Assembly (NCBI GenBank): GCA_023101725.1
Contig: JALJCO010008621.1
Coordinates: 665,001 to 729,000, forward strand
DNA length: 64,000 nt
Origin: Atherinomorus stipes
Lineage: Eukaryota > Chordata > Actinopteri > Atheriniformes > Atherinidae
Direction of reading: 5' to 3'
Part shown: in pieces, positions 52,576 to 64,000 of the stretch
Layout: every line of letters starts with the position of its first letter
How positions within the stretch are numbered: position 1 is the first letter of the stretch
Notes under the pieces: model-generated
What the model saw: only the letters and a program-made list of their open reading frames with translations
Databases searched by the model: none
What the model was told of the DNA's origin: nothing
Position numbers and translations under genes: made by a program

Positions 52576-52703
52576 AGCAGTGAAGCAGAAGTGATGCGTA
52601 CTCAGAGCAGCGCTGAAGTGAGGGATCAGGACTTAACTGCCGAGTGACTTTTCAAGTTTACCTTACTTCCCACTGTTGATCTCGTTTGTTTTCTGATCCC
52701 CCG
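52490..52703. promoter_or_regulatory. Compact bidirectional promoter, SLMAP-like (minus) and ceramide synthase (plus)
   Basis: On the minus strand a donor (GAAGC|GTGAGT) ends a probable first exon at 52490; on the plus strand the ceramide synthase start codon is at 52704. Only about 210 bp separate these points, so both transcripts must start within or across this stretch. No TATA box is evident on either side. Both transcription starts are inferred. Confidence 0.6.
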
Positions 52704-55700
52704 ATGACTTCTATCTCGGCTTGGATTTGGAGTGAGAGGTTTTGGCTTCCCGAAAATGTGTCATGGGCAGACCTGGTGCATCCACCGCCAGGAGTGGAGT
52801 ACCCCAGACTGGAGGATATGCTGTATGCTCTGCCTCTGGCTGTCTTTGTTTTACTACTAAGACTGCTTTTTGAAAGGTAAGGGAGCCCTGTTTGATGTTG
52901 AGTTTTTCTCTTTTTTAGGTATAAAGTTAGTTTCTCCTTTGTTTAAGTGCCTGTTCGGTGGGATTACTCAGAATTTGTGGCAGCTGTGGTTCATGAATAT
53001 AAAAGTGAAACATATCTATCAAAATGGGAAGTGTAACTCCCATAAAAGTTGTACTTTCAGGAATCTTGATAAACAAGTCAGTCTTTGAGCATCAAGTACC
53101 ACAAATTACTTAGAAACTACACCCTGTTTTCAACCACACAGAGGGCAATTAATTCCATTCCTTTTTCAATGAGCAAATCTTTTACTTTTGCAGGAGTCCT
53201 TCTTTTTAGGTAACTTATTCAACAGTGAACATAACCCCTGGAAACAGATACTTTGTACATATTTGTCTGGTGTAGGAGGATTATAAACAGATGTAGAATT
53301 CCTCTGATGTAGATTTAGCAAGCCCTAACTTTCTTGTTTTGGGTAAAGTGACCAGTGAAGGGGGTGAGTCAAATCTCTGTTGACTCTGCTGCTTTTCATT
53401 CAGTGCTGTTACAGGCTGCGGAAACTATTCCAGTGTTGACATGGTATAAATGAATTTTTGTACTGTATAAACACTGGTCATGTAAACCAGATAATCTTGT
53501 GACACTCATTAGTATTTTGGGTAGAGTTGTCCCTCCCATACAACGTTTACCAAACTCACATGACAGGTCATCACGCTCTGTTTAGACTAGGTGCTACATT
53601 CTTAAGGACTTCTAACGCTCCCTTGTCTCTACTATAGCCTCTATTATGCTCTTTCCCTTCCTCCAAGACAAAAACCCTCACCTATGTTAAGCATAAGTTT
53701 GTAGGCAAACTGTGAAAGCCTTGCAGTTCATGTTGGTTGATGTAGTGCTAAACTTCTCTCTATGACTGCCATTGACCAAATGTGTCCTTTAATAAATGCC
53801 TCTCTTAATACCACACTATGTCTGTGTTCCCACCCTCTTTTTTGCCCCTCTGTCTGTGTGTACACAGGCTAGTGGCCAAGCCCTGTGCCCACATACTTCA
53901 GATTCAGGCGGGAGTGCCTCGGCGAGCTCAGCCCAATGCTGTCCTGGAGAGGCTGTATCAGTCCAAAGCGGTACATTAGCCTGTGTTTGTTCTGTAGTTT
54001 ATTACAAGCTCTGGTGCACAGTGCAGCATGATGTTACTGGATTGGTACACAGCATCATAGGCTTAATAATATGTTTGGTAAATACCACTTGTCGCTCATC
54101 CAAAGCGCCAATTAGTATGGTGGTTTTTACAAGCAGAGACTCTGGAAAAAGCAAGTCATTTCATAATCATCCAGTGCTGTCTTCTTTAGTGTCCAGACAC
54201 GAGGCAACTGGAGGGGCTCTCCAAGCAGCTGGACTGGGATGAACGGAAAATACAGAGATGGTTTCGTATCCGTAGAAACCAAGACAGGCCCAGCTTGCAG
54301 ACAAAGTTCTGTGAGAGCATGTATGTCAATACAAAAACTGTACTTCACAGTCAAGTTGTGTGTGTGTGGCATAAAGGAGTGCATAAAGTGTGTAGTGATA
54401 CTTCCATAGTAAGAGCTGTAATTATTTGGTGATTTTTTTTTTCTTTTTTTCCCTGTGGTACAATTGTCATATCAGAATAGAAATATGCCGGCACATACAT
54501 GGCAATCTCATCATTCAGATTGTGTGTTTGCATTGTCATAAAAGGAACGTAATCTTTGTATGTTCAGCTTCAGAAGCATTTTCTAAATTCCTGGTTATTT
54601 GTGTTTCTGTCCATTCAGGTGGCGATTCACCTTTTACCTGGTGATTTTTATCTATGCCATTTGCCATTTGTGGGTGGTAAGCTGAGCTCTTATATTCCAT
54701 GCGTTTGGAAAACAGTAATATTGGAGACCTCCATGTGTTTTAGTAGAACTTTAGCATATTGTGTATTGATTTGTTTGTAATTACTGTTCATGTATTTAAT
54801 CTGTCTCTGTTAGTCTCCTTGGATGTGGGATACAAGACAGTGTTGGTATAACTACCCTTTTCAGGTAGTGTTACTTTAATCAGTCCAGCTCCTACACCAT
54901 AATGCTGTCAGGTCAGTGTGGTTACTTGTTTGTTTTATTCTCTCTACAAAGCCTCTGAGTTCTGGACAGTACACATACTACATTGCTGAGCTGGCTTTCT
55001 ATTCGTCTCTGATGTTTTCCCAGTTCACAGACATTAAACGTAAGGTGAGTCAACAGCAGCTGAATCTACACTGCTCTCAATAGTCCCACCTCTAACCTCT
55101 TTGACATTGAGTATAGTAAGTGTCGCATGATTAGCTGTTATCAGCATATAACTGACTAAGTTTATTTGTTCGGCAAAACTGGTTAGAGAACAAAATGTTG
55201 CATCTACTGTTTTCTCAAGCATTTAATACTCTGTTTAAAGTTTGTATAAATAAGTGATATCTGAAAACAACTACCAGGAGAATTAGCCTCTTTAGTTTGT
55301 AATTAACAGGAACTCAGGAGCAAGTATTGTCAAAACAGCAGAAATAACTACTGTACTTGCTACTTGTAGGCATCTTGATAATCATCCACCTGTCTCTGAC
55401 ATGAGATTGTTTACATTTTTAGCATGCAAAATTCCTTTATCTGTTTTGAGTGATCTTACACTTGAGATTCCTTTAGCTGCAAGATTATTTGAATCAGATA
55501 TGTAGTGCCTGTTTCAAATAATATGTGTATTTCAATGGGATTCAAATCCTGGCTTGACCTACTTGTGCCATAACCTTCTGTTTAGTCTTTTTTAACAATT
55601 TTTTTGTGTTTTATCTGTCGGAGTAAATATATTTTCTTAGTCTTTACACAAGACTTTCTATTTTGGTTGTTGCACAAAGCAAAGTGTCAGTATTGATTAG

Positions 55701-58189
55701 TTGTAGTTGTTTTTTTTGATACTTTCATTTACTTTGCAAGTTAGTTGAGCATTGTAATTACTAGGGATGTTCAATATTATCGGCCTACTGATATTCTCAA
55801 CCGATATTGGCATTGAAATGTGATATCTGAAAATACCAGTATCGAGGTTTTCTGACTGAACTTTTTTTTTGTTTGTTTGTTTTTAACTAACGGAAACTCG
55901 CAAGATCTTGTTGTTCCCTTTCTAAATCTCGTGAGATTTTGTTCCATTAGCACCGGTCCAGCATTTGTAAAAGTCCGTTATTCTGGAAGAACTTCATATC
56001 CCAGCATTCCTTTTAGAGCCATGTGACTACAGTGCAGCTGCTGCTGCTACAGACTGACTTGCTTTGAGGCTGCTTCTAATATGTCTGGATTTAAGTTGTT
56101 GGTGAAGTTACCGAGTTGTCAGAAATGTTATAATTAGTCACATGTTGGCTAATACCTGCTAGTATCTGACATATGGCAGCCAGATGTCCAAAATGAACTC
56201 CTCTGGCTGAGTTAAGGCTATCCTTTGGGATCTCTGCTCTTGGAGCAGAATATAGTTGTATTTCTCAAAATATGAGAAATGCAACCTCACAGTTGTCTGC
56301 ACATATAGATTTCAGTTGATATTGGATATCAGAAATAAAGAGTTGGGCAATATCGGATATCTGTTTAAAAAAAAAAAAAAAAAAAAAAAAAGCCAATATA
56401 TCCCTAGTAATGACCCTTGTCTTTTCTTTCTCTGTCATCTCCATTTAATCAATAACAGGATTTTATCATAATGCTTGTCCACCACCTGGCTACTATTTTG
56501 CTCATCATCTTCTCCTATGGCAACAACATGCTAAGAGCTGGTACCTTGGTCATGTGTGCGCATGATGCCTCTGACATCTTCCTTGAGGTAAATGAATATT
56601 TTGACCTTTTTTTTTTTTTTTTTAACCTGTGACCTTATATGTTGGACAACAACTTAAAAAAAGGGATAAGAATAATAGCTGGAAACTGCAACACTGATTG
56701 GTTTGATGTATTACTGTTGTGACTCATTAATTCCTTATGTGTTCCCCAAGGCAGCCAAGCTGGCTAATTATGCAAAATACCAGAGGCTATGTGACAGCCT
56801 GTTTGTGGTATTCAGCATAAGCTTTTTCCTCACTCGACTTGTCATCTTTCCTTTCTGGTGAGACTAAAAACATAATGTTTCAGACTTTTTACATGCTCAG
56901 AAAATTGTAGCCATTTTTTACTGAACACATTAGTAAAATTGTATTTATTTGTCTTAGGATTGTTCACAGCGTTCTGTTTGAGAGCTGGGAGATTATTGGG
57001 CCGTATCGAGCTTGGTGGCTGTTGAACGGGTTGCTTCTGGTGCTGCAGACTCTTCACATCATCTGGTTCTACCTCATCACTCGCATTGCTATCAAAGCCA
57101 TTTTCAAGGGAAAGGTTAGTCTGGTTTTCCGTGATGTATGTAAATGAAGTTTTAATCACGCTCCTTATACAGTAAAGGCTGCTGTCTGTCAGCTTATGGA
57201 CTGCTGGTTCACAGCTTTACTTAATAAATTATCTTGGTGCGCTCCTTTTTTAAAGCGGGAAATTTATGTTGCAGTTTCATGGTGATAAAGCTAAAAAATC
57301 TCATTTTTCATGACTTCTTCTGACCAAATGCCTGCAAGAATGATTTACCCATAATTTTCAAATGTCTTTTTTACTGGTCAGTGGAAATTGGCATGCTACT
57401 CTAAGATGTTATGTACAGTCGTCCCCAAAATTATTCATACCCTTCAATTAAAGAAAAGGCCAAATTCACAATAGTAATTCAAATAACAATAAACTAAAAC
57501 TACTAATAAATGAAAATTTACAAATTATGATTTAGTGAAGTCAATGATTGCTTTTAAATTGTCGTTGTAAATAATAATTTAAAAAAACAAGCAAAACTGT
57601 CCCAGACACATTAGAGCACCTTTCCCATGAACAGTGGACCAAAATACCTGTCAACAGGTGCAGAAGTCTTTTTGAACATTAGGGAAAACGCCTGCCTCAA
57701 AATGTTGCTCAACAAAATTTTATTTTCGGTGCCCCATCATGCTTGTTTTCTTTTATTTTTTGTGTGTTTATCTTTAATAGTTCTTTCAAACCACAATTCA
57801 AAATCAATGTCACAATTTTCATAGAATTTTTATTTACCATCACTTTTGTCAATTTCAAATTATTTCACTGGCAGCTCATTTTTTTCCAGCTTTAATTGGA
57901 GGTTATGAATAATTTTGAGGAAGACTGTACAGTATATGTTTTAGCATGCTAAGCGCAGTTGCAGTCTCATAGAGCAGCCAGCTTTTGAAGTAGACTTTTT
58001 TTTTTTTGTCTTGTTTTAATAATAAATGTCACAATTGTTTTTGTTTTACAGGTGGCGAAAGACGACCGCAGTGACATTGAGAGCAGCTCAGAGGAGGAGG
58101 TTTGCTCTGGTAGTGAAAAAAATCCCAGTCAGACCCCAAACCTGAAGGATAGCAGTCACACCGGTGTCCTTAATGGGGGTAACTCATGA
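52704..58189 (+). CDS. cers5: Ceramide synthase, CERS5/CERS6 type
   Basis: ER membrane enzyme that N-acylates sphinganine or sphingosine with fatty acyl-CoA (C16-type chains for CERS5/6). Ten exons: 52704-52876, 53868-53970, 54190-54320, 54619-54676, 54814-54864, 54952-55044, 56459-56587, 56751-56857, 56958-57114, 58052-58189; 1140 nt, 379 residues (human CERS5 392). Order: N-terminal [15 protein letters not shown], first membrane segment, homeobox-like domain (about 93-135, [19 protein letters not shown]), then the TLC domain. The Lag1 motif has H211, H212, D239 and D242 in VHHLATILL...CAHDASD. The C-terminus holds the acidic [14 protein letters not shown] cluster, a CK2-type phosphorylation site in mammalian CERS. 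Wording ([27 protein letters not shown]) is closer to CERS5 than CERS6, though tree placement is needed. It shares a promoter region with the SLMAP-like gene. Confidence 0.93.
55762..56406. mobile_element. hAT-type MITE
   Basis: Ends TAGGGATGTTCAATATTATC and ...CAATATATCCCTA are inverted, and the flanks GTAATTAC and GTAATGAC (8 bp, 7 identical) look like a hAT target duplication. Contains a poly-A run at about 56367-56391. In ceramide synthase intron 6. Confidence 0.75.
57414..57929. mobile_element. Tc1/mariner-type MITE
   Basis: Left end TACAGTCGTCCCCAAAATTA and right end, reverse complemented, TACAGTCTTCCTCAAAATTA, both continuing to TTCATA, with TA at the borders. The interior lies in the opposite orientation to the other two copies. 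Sits in the last intron of the ceramide synthase. Confidence 0.85.
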
Positions 58190-59122
58190 ACACTGACGAT
58201 CCTTCTCACAGTGACCTCCTGAGAATATCTTTTCCCTTTTTTCTCCATCTTTTTTTGGTGTTTTTTTCCCCACACAAATCTTCTGAGACGTTTAAATGAA
58301 GACAGAACTTGGATAAAAGTCAACTCTATATGTGGTATATATGTTGAGCTGTGCCTTTTTTGAAGGAGTTTTTCTATTTACAAGTTTACAAGTGCTTGTT
58401 TACAAGAGTGAACAAAAATGTTTGTGCGTGTGTGTGTCTGTGTGTGTGTCTGGGGTTGGGGGAGTTAAAGAAACTGTATAACTGTGTTTGCTGGTACTGG
58501 TACATGTAAATAAGATTTTCAGTGTGGAAATGTGTAATATATATCACTGCTTGAAACAAATCACTGCATTATATATTAAATACATGACATCTCATGTGCT
58601 TATGATTCAGAATTCTAAACATCCTTAAGTTTATTGATAAAAAATTAAAGCATCAAATCAAGTGTTTAATATGGAGCATTTTTAATGAAAATGATGAATT
58701 TGCCTTTGTAAAAAGTGGTACAGCAACAGGTTTAAAAAACCCACCCACCTATATTTAGGTAGTTGGAGCAATCATTTATTTATCATAGATGTATTTATAC
58801 ATATCTGTAAGTAAGCAGAAGAGCTTGATCCGATTGGGGTATGGACATGGGATCCTGGGGATGTCCTGCAGTGTCTGGTTCTAAGAATCTGGTTGCAGAT
58901 GTGCTGTTGCAAGGCTGATCTATGAAGTTAAATTAGGCTTGCTGTGCCACATCTTGCAGATGCTCTAAGGCCGTTTGAGATTTTCCTGAGCAGTTTTTGC
59001 ATCATGTTTATCGAAGGAACTGCTGTCACAGAGTTCTGATGCAATATGTCATCTCCTTTGAGGTGGTACATGTCCAAGTTGAGTAAACTGGCGAACTGGT
59101 CAGTCCTGTAGTTGGAGACTCC
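58190..59122. other. 3' UTRs of the ceramide synthase and the NLR, tail to tail
   Basis: After the ceramide synthase stop there is a TG-rich run (about 58425-58450) and ATTAAA-type signals (about 58575 and 58645). On the minus strand TTTATT (about 58774) and TTTAAT can serve the NLR transcript. No gene lies between. Confidence 0.55.
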
Positions 59123-62100
59123 TTAGTATACTATTTTTTCACACTCCTCCAGCATGTCAAAAACATCCTCACTGAAGTCATTATACCTCAGGCTGAAAGA
59201 GAGAGAAGCAAAAACTGAAGTTAGATTCTTGTTAAATTTACTTTTTTACATCTAAAAAAACAAAATCCACCAGCTCAAGGAGTTTATCATTTCTTACACC
59301 AACTCTTCCATGATGTGGCTTTCCTTCATGACTTGGACAATTACTGGGACGGAGACGTCAGTCAGTGAGTTGTTTCTCATCTCCAGCCTCTTCAGAGTCT
59401 TACTGGCCCTTACGGCAGCACTCATGTCTTCAACACAGGCATCCGTCAATTTGGTCATTTCAACACTGCAACACAGACCAGTCAGAGAAAAATAAATCAA
59501 ATGTTCCATGAGGTGTTGATACAAGGCTCTCCTCCAACTCTACTTACTCCAATTCCTCCAACAAGCAGCTTGGATGTGCAACAGCATCCCAAAGATGTTT
59601 AACTCCTTGGTCTCCCACTGCATTAAGACCCACACTCAGGGATTTGAGTTGGCAAGTCCCATTTCTCAGCAGTGAGCCCAGTTCCTTGAAGACGGTCGGA
59701 GTTAACTCGCATCTGGTCAAACTGTGGAGTGGAGCAGAGCATATACCAGTTATCTAAAAGACCCTTACCATTTTAGACGGGTGGTACTTAAAGTTAAGAC
59801 CGTTGGTACAAGTGGCCTACTTGACACTCTGCACGAGACAGCCGGGTCGGCTCAGGCCTTGGCAGAGCAGCAGTCCCCCCTCCTCGCCCAGCTCGTTGCA
59901 GGACAGATCAAACTCCAACAGAGAGCAGTGATCTGACATCAAGACCTCCTTCAAATGAGAGCAGCTTGCAGTTGTCAGGCTACAATCAAACAATCTGGGA
60001 TAAAAGATCAAAATACACAGATGTCAGCAATGATTCTTCAATGGATTTGTAATGCATAAAAACTGAAGGCGCTGATTGCAGTTTCACTTGTTAACACGGT
60101 CTTACCTAATGCTCTGAAGTTGGCACAGTGGGTGTTGCAGGGCTTTGGACAGAGTTTCTACTCCACTGTCACCAATCTGCTCATCTTCCAGGTTTGCTTT
60201 AGTCAGCTGTGACTGACCAGAACACAAAGCTGCTGCAAAATCATCCATGGATGCCGCAGTCACGTCACACTGTCGCAGCCTTTAAATAAGCAAGCTTGGG
60301 TCAGTCACAAAGCTTTGAGGAAGTAACTCAACAGCAAGTTCACAAAATACTCTTTCAACATACAACTGTATTATTTCAGTACGTACTGGAGATCCTGTAG
60401 TCTGCAGTGAGGACTGTGCATGGCTTTGCACAGCTTTGTAAAGCCGAGATCCCCAATGCCATCAAACCTGATTTCCAGTGCATGTAGCTGAGAGGTTTCT
60501 GAGGTCAGCAGAGAGGCCATACCTTCACAGCTAGCTGCTGACAGTTTGCACATTCCAAGACTAAAAAAGAAATAAAGAGAATATAACTAAACAGTTTTTT
60601 TTTTGCCTTTGATGAATGTATTTTAACCAGAAGGCAAAGAGGTCATTTCAACTAATTTTCAGGATATTCCTTGCACAGGTGTGTGTTGATTTTGGCACGA
60701 TTTTCCTGCGTTTTAATTTTTCCTCTGTTTACAGGTGCAGGGTTCCTTCACATTTGACTTTTCAAAATTCCATACTTTTTCCAGGCCTAAATTTCCAGAT
60801 TTCTTGCTGTCAAAAGATAAAGTAATTTCTGACATTTGGGTAAATTGTGTATTATTGAAATAAATTATGTAATTATTTGTTTCTTTTCATTATATTATGT
60901 ATATTCATGTTTTTTTAGTTGTTAATTGTACATATTTCTTTAGTTATTTGCTGGCACGGTCACTGTCGCTCTGTCAAGTGAAGTTGTGTGCCTATAGGGG
61001 TGTGCAGGTTTGGACAGCCGGGGTATCCAGGAAGACAGAGCTATGTACACTAGTTCCTAAAAGAAAAGGACTTACGTTCACATTTCCCATTCTGCATCCA
61101 AGGATTATTGATTTACTGTGGACAGCTTTGAGAGAATTAGGAGGGCTTCACAAAGGGAGCAGAGGGAGCCCAAATATACAACTACACCTAAGAAAACCTT
61201 ATTTTTCCACTGTTATTTTTCCAACTGACAGAAATCCATTGCATCAATGGAAAAGTTTAATTCCGGGAAACTTGAATATTTTTCCATACTTTTCCAGACC
61301 TGTAACTTTAATAAATCAAATTCCATACTTTCCATACTTGCGTAGGAACCCCGCAGGTGTCAACATCTCGATAACTACCCCACTTAAGAAACTGAAATTT
61401 GGTTCAGAAATACATTTCCATCTCCACCTACTTCCTCGGGATATACAGAGATCTGTCATACATAACTGGTGGGGATGTCAGCCCCTTCAAACTGGAGAAT
61501 AAATTACTTGTATTTTGTGGTTGACCATGACTGAGCCTTCAGAAAACAACTTTATGCCCCAGCTTCATGATTTTCTTAGCAATCTAAAATGTAAAGTTTG
61601 CTTATTACTGGATAAATAAGGAACTGGTGGAAATTTAAAGTGTGTGGGCCGATTGTTGAAATTACACAGAAGGAGAAAGATGAAAAAAAAAACAACAACA
61701 AAATAACATAGCAGTTATTGTTAGTTATAGGTACCTTAATTTTTGCAGCTTGCTTTCTTTGAGTCCCCCGCACAGAGTGTTGAAATCTTCATCAGAGATG
61801 TTGGAGTTGGAGAAACACAGCTCCCTGATGACTCCCTTTCTGAGAGCTGAGGTCAGATGATGGACAGCTCCTGTACTGATCTGTGATAAGGTGGGGAACA
61901 CCACACATTATTCTTGCACATTATACCTAGCATGTGAAGAAGATAAGCATTTTTATCATGAGTTTTCTAGACATTGACTTACATAATGTGGTGTGACAAA
62001 CTCAACGTTGGAGCCAGAGCTTCTGCCTTCTCCTCTGTAAAGTCTCTTGTTTGTTTCAGACACAAACGCTCCATTTCACCAAGGCATGTGACAACATAAT

Positions 62101-63544
62101 TCACTGCTACACAGTCCTGGAGGCTCAGGTTGCTGTAATCAGTGCCTGGTATTGAGGAAGTCATGATCTCCCTCACCAAATTCTCATTCTGAGCCTGATG
62201 CAGCAGGTGGAACCATCTGTAGTGCTCATCTCTGTGGCTGCGTTTAAGTTTCTCCTTGAAGTTTCCCTGAAACCAGCTTTCATAATCCCTCAACTGATCA
62301 GAGTTCAGTTTTCCCAGCAGGGTTTCCAATGGTCTGTGCTGGAGTGGCTCTGAGAGCCCAGACAAGAAGATATCTAGGAACTTTGCTTTGCTTTCATATT
62401 TTTCCAGAAACTTTGTCACACCTGCAAATGTGGACTCTTCCAAAAAGAAAGCAAGAGCCAAAATGAACTCTTGCATTAGTCGGGAATGAAAGGAGAATGC
62501 ACACTGGCCCGACTCCTGTTCACTATCTACCTGCAGGAAAACATTCACTGAGGTAAGAAACTGTTGCAAACCAAAGGAATCAATGTGCTCTTTGGTGCAG
62601 CTCGAATGTTGGTCAAGAAAGCAGTGAGAGGCCATCCTGCCGAGGGCCAACACTAGTGCTCTGTTGTGAGAGTTACTCAGTGAGAGTGTCTGAATCAGGT
62701 GGACCAGAATACTTACGAACAGCTGAGAAACAGTTGTAGGAAGTTTTGCACCAGAATCAATGAGGACCTTGTAAATGGAACAAAGCGTCCAACAAAATCT
62801 AGGAGAACTTCTGAAATGATAAAAGCCTAAGGTCTTCTCCATGTGTTGCAGTGCTTCACTGGCAGTCGCATGGTCAGTAAAAAAGCTGTTGAAGTAGGCT
62901 TCCCGTTGGGGTTTCAGAAAGCCCAAAACTTCCACCTGATGACCACTAAAAAACTTCAGATTTCCTGTTGGCCTGGACGCCACCACAGAGGCAGCTCCGC
63001 TCAGCAGGGATCCATGAAGCAAACTGGCCAATAAATGGGGCACAGAGGCTGCCTGGCTTGGGTCAGAAACGAGGGCATGGATGGAGGGGTCCAGGCTGTA
63101 CTTGTATTCATCCAAGCCATCGAAAATAAATAACACCTCATCAGATTTCTCTAAAGCCGGGGGAATGGACTCCGGAGGGATAAGATGAAGATTGTGCTGG
63201 ATTAAAGTCTCCAAAGAGAAAACACCTTGAAGATAATTTATCTCCCTGAACTGAAAGTGGAAAACGTGAGAAAAGTTTTGAAGGTGCTCTCCTTTCGTCC
63301 AGTCCAGGATAAGCTTCTGCAGAGCAGTGGTTTTACCTGATCCCTCTGGCCCGATGAGTGCAACACTTCTGGTCTCACCAGACAAAGCGGTGCGGATAAC
63401 ATGATCAACGTTGACCTGACTTTCAGCAGTAAGCGCAGGTATATACTTATTGCTGTTAATCACACTGGCAGGCAGTTCCCCACCTAGAAATGTTGACGCG
63501 CCCTTTGACTTCAGGATATGAGTCAACACAGCAGCTTTGTCCAT
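59123..63544 (-). CDS. NACHT and leucine-rich repeat protein (NLRP-type NLR) without a visible effector domain
   Basis: NLRs are cytosolic STAND ATPases of innate immunity. Eight coding exons: 61983-63544, 61735-61875, 60387-60560, 60106-60279, 59821-59994, 59548-59721, 59298-59465, 59123-59192; 2637 nt, 878 residues. The NACHT domain has Walker A GPEGSGKT (65-72), Walker B LFIFDGLDEY (138-147) and a sensor-1 type Arg in VVASRPTG (R191), followed by winged-helix/HD2 sequence (SFHSRLMQEFILAL). The C-terminus is a ribonuclease-inhibitor type LRR array, four exons of exactly 174 nt and one of 168 nt, all in phase 2, the NLRP architecture. The ATG at 63544 is 11 nt inside the acceptor (TTCTTTCTTCAG). 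The ATG at 63571 lies in the intron. There is no PYD, CARD, FISNA or B30.2 in the model. The 61.9/62.0 kb junction uses the second of two close acceptors to hold frame. I do not assign an orthologue. Confidence 0.85.
60738..61353. mobile_element. hAT-like MITE in an NLR intron
   Basis: Left CAGGGTTCCTTCAC and right (reverse complement) CGGGGTTCCTACGC are inverted ends; CAGGTG flanks both sides. AATTCCATACTTTTTCCAGG-type words recur in direct orientation near both ends. No transposase. Confidence 0.65.
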
Positions 63545-63738
63545 TGTGTTAATCACTGAAGAAAGAAACATACATTATAATACACACAGTTAAAAGCATT
63601 TACTTCCAGTTGAACAGGACAGGCAGCATGCAGTGCATTTATACAAATAAGCTGTTCTGTCCAACTCTGAGCACTGAGTCTTTACAACAAAACAACACAC
63701 ACAACCATTTTCAATTCAGGGAAGTTTAAATTAGTTAC

Positions 63739-63840
63739 CTTGGAATAAGTGTATTTAGAAGAGAAACAGAATTGTTGTAAAGAATATCCCCAGAGAGCAG
63801 ATATATGTCTGTGTTATAGCTGGGTTCCACCCACAATGGG
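63739..63840 (-). other. Putative 5' UTR exon and promoter of the NLR gene
   Basis: A donor (CCAAG|GTAACT) ends at 63739, upstream of the acceptor at 63555/63556. The stretch before it has an A/T-rich TATAAC/ATATATC block, compatible with a core promoter at about 63810-63820. If used, the NLR starts at MDKAAVL with no upstream coding exon. Confidence 0.4.
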
Positions 63841-64000
63841 AAAGCAGAAGGCACATTCTTGCAAGGTTAGTGTGCAAGATTAGTGATCAAATATGGGTAG
63901 CTTAAAACAGGAAGTGTATTTGGATTTTAAACCCTGATTGCTGTCTTACAGGTAACTCCATGCCTTGTCCAAGTGTATACAACTGATTTAAAGTTGTCTT

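Noticed and set aside
60897..61502. 201-codon open frame on the plus strand
   Set aside because: It lies in an NLR intron and is mostly inside a hAT-like MITE (60738-61353). No domain, no splice support, and A/T-rich repeat wording.
63545..63571. Earlier in-frame ATG of the NLR (MFLSSVINT...)
   Set aside because: The stretch TTTCTTTCTTCAG right after this ATG is a strong acceptor, so these codons are probably intron.

Overview
This window is nuclear DNA from a ray-finned (teleost) fish, probably a spiny-rayed one; the species cannot be named from the sequence. All genes are intron-split with GT-AG junctions, the proteins are vertebrate, and the introns carry fish-type LINE, SINE, hAT and Tc1-like MITE sequence. 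I rebuilt nine gene models exon by exon. Each listed junction keeps frame and each complete gene ends in a stop codon.

Layout. 0-12.7 kb: pabpc1l (embryonic poly(A)-binding protein), minus strand, 3' end off the left edge. 14.6-17.5 kb: ywhab (14-3-3 beta), minus. 17.6-21.4 kb: intergenic, with a microsatellite, a hAT fragment and a dead LINE. 21.4-22.9 kb: an osteoglycin/mimecan-type small leucine-rich proteoglycan, plus. 23.5-26.7 kb: uqcc5 (smim4), a mitochondrial complex III assembly factor, minus. 28.6-31.5 kb: kctd6, minus. 32.3-36 kb: abhd6, minus. 40.8-52.6 kb: a short SLMAP-like coiled-coil gene with two alternative tail anchors and no FHA domain in the window, minus. 52.7-58.2 kb: a ceramide synthase of the CERS5/6 type, plus, apparently sharing a bidirectional promoter with the SLMAP-like gene. 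59.1-63.8 kb: a NACHT-LRR (NLR) immune sensor, minus, with no N-terminal effector domain in the model.

The genes do not form one pathway. pabpc1l-ywhab matches the order on human 20q13.12. kctd6-abhd6-slmap matches human 3p14.3 content. uqcc5, the osteoglycin-type gene, the ceramide synthase and the NLR come from other ancestral neighbourhoods, so the window joins several vertebrate synteny blocks. abhd6 (monoacylglycerol and lysophospholipid hydrolysis) and the ceramide synthase both act in lipid metabolism at membranes, but nothing here shows a functional link.

The most notable non-genic structures are a three-layer nest of mobile elements (48.8-50.5 kb), a near-perfect 64-67 bp inverted repeat in the uqcc5 intron, a 391 bp MITE with almost identical termini in a pabpc1l intron, and two related MITEs about 3 kb apart. 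I found no convincing evidence of an entirely new biological system. The best leads are the FHA-less SLMAP locus with an upstream ORF ending 4 nt before the main start, and the effector-less NLR.
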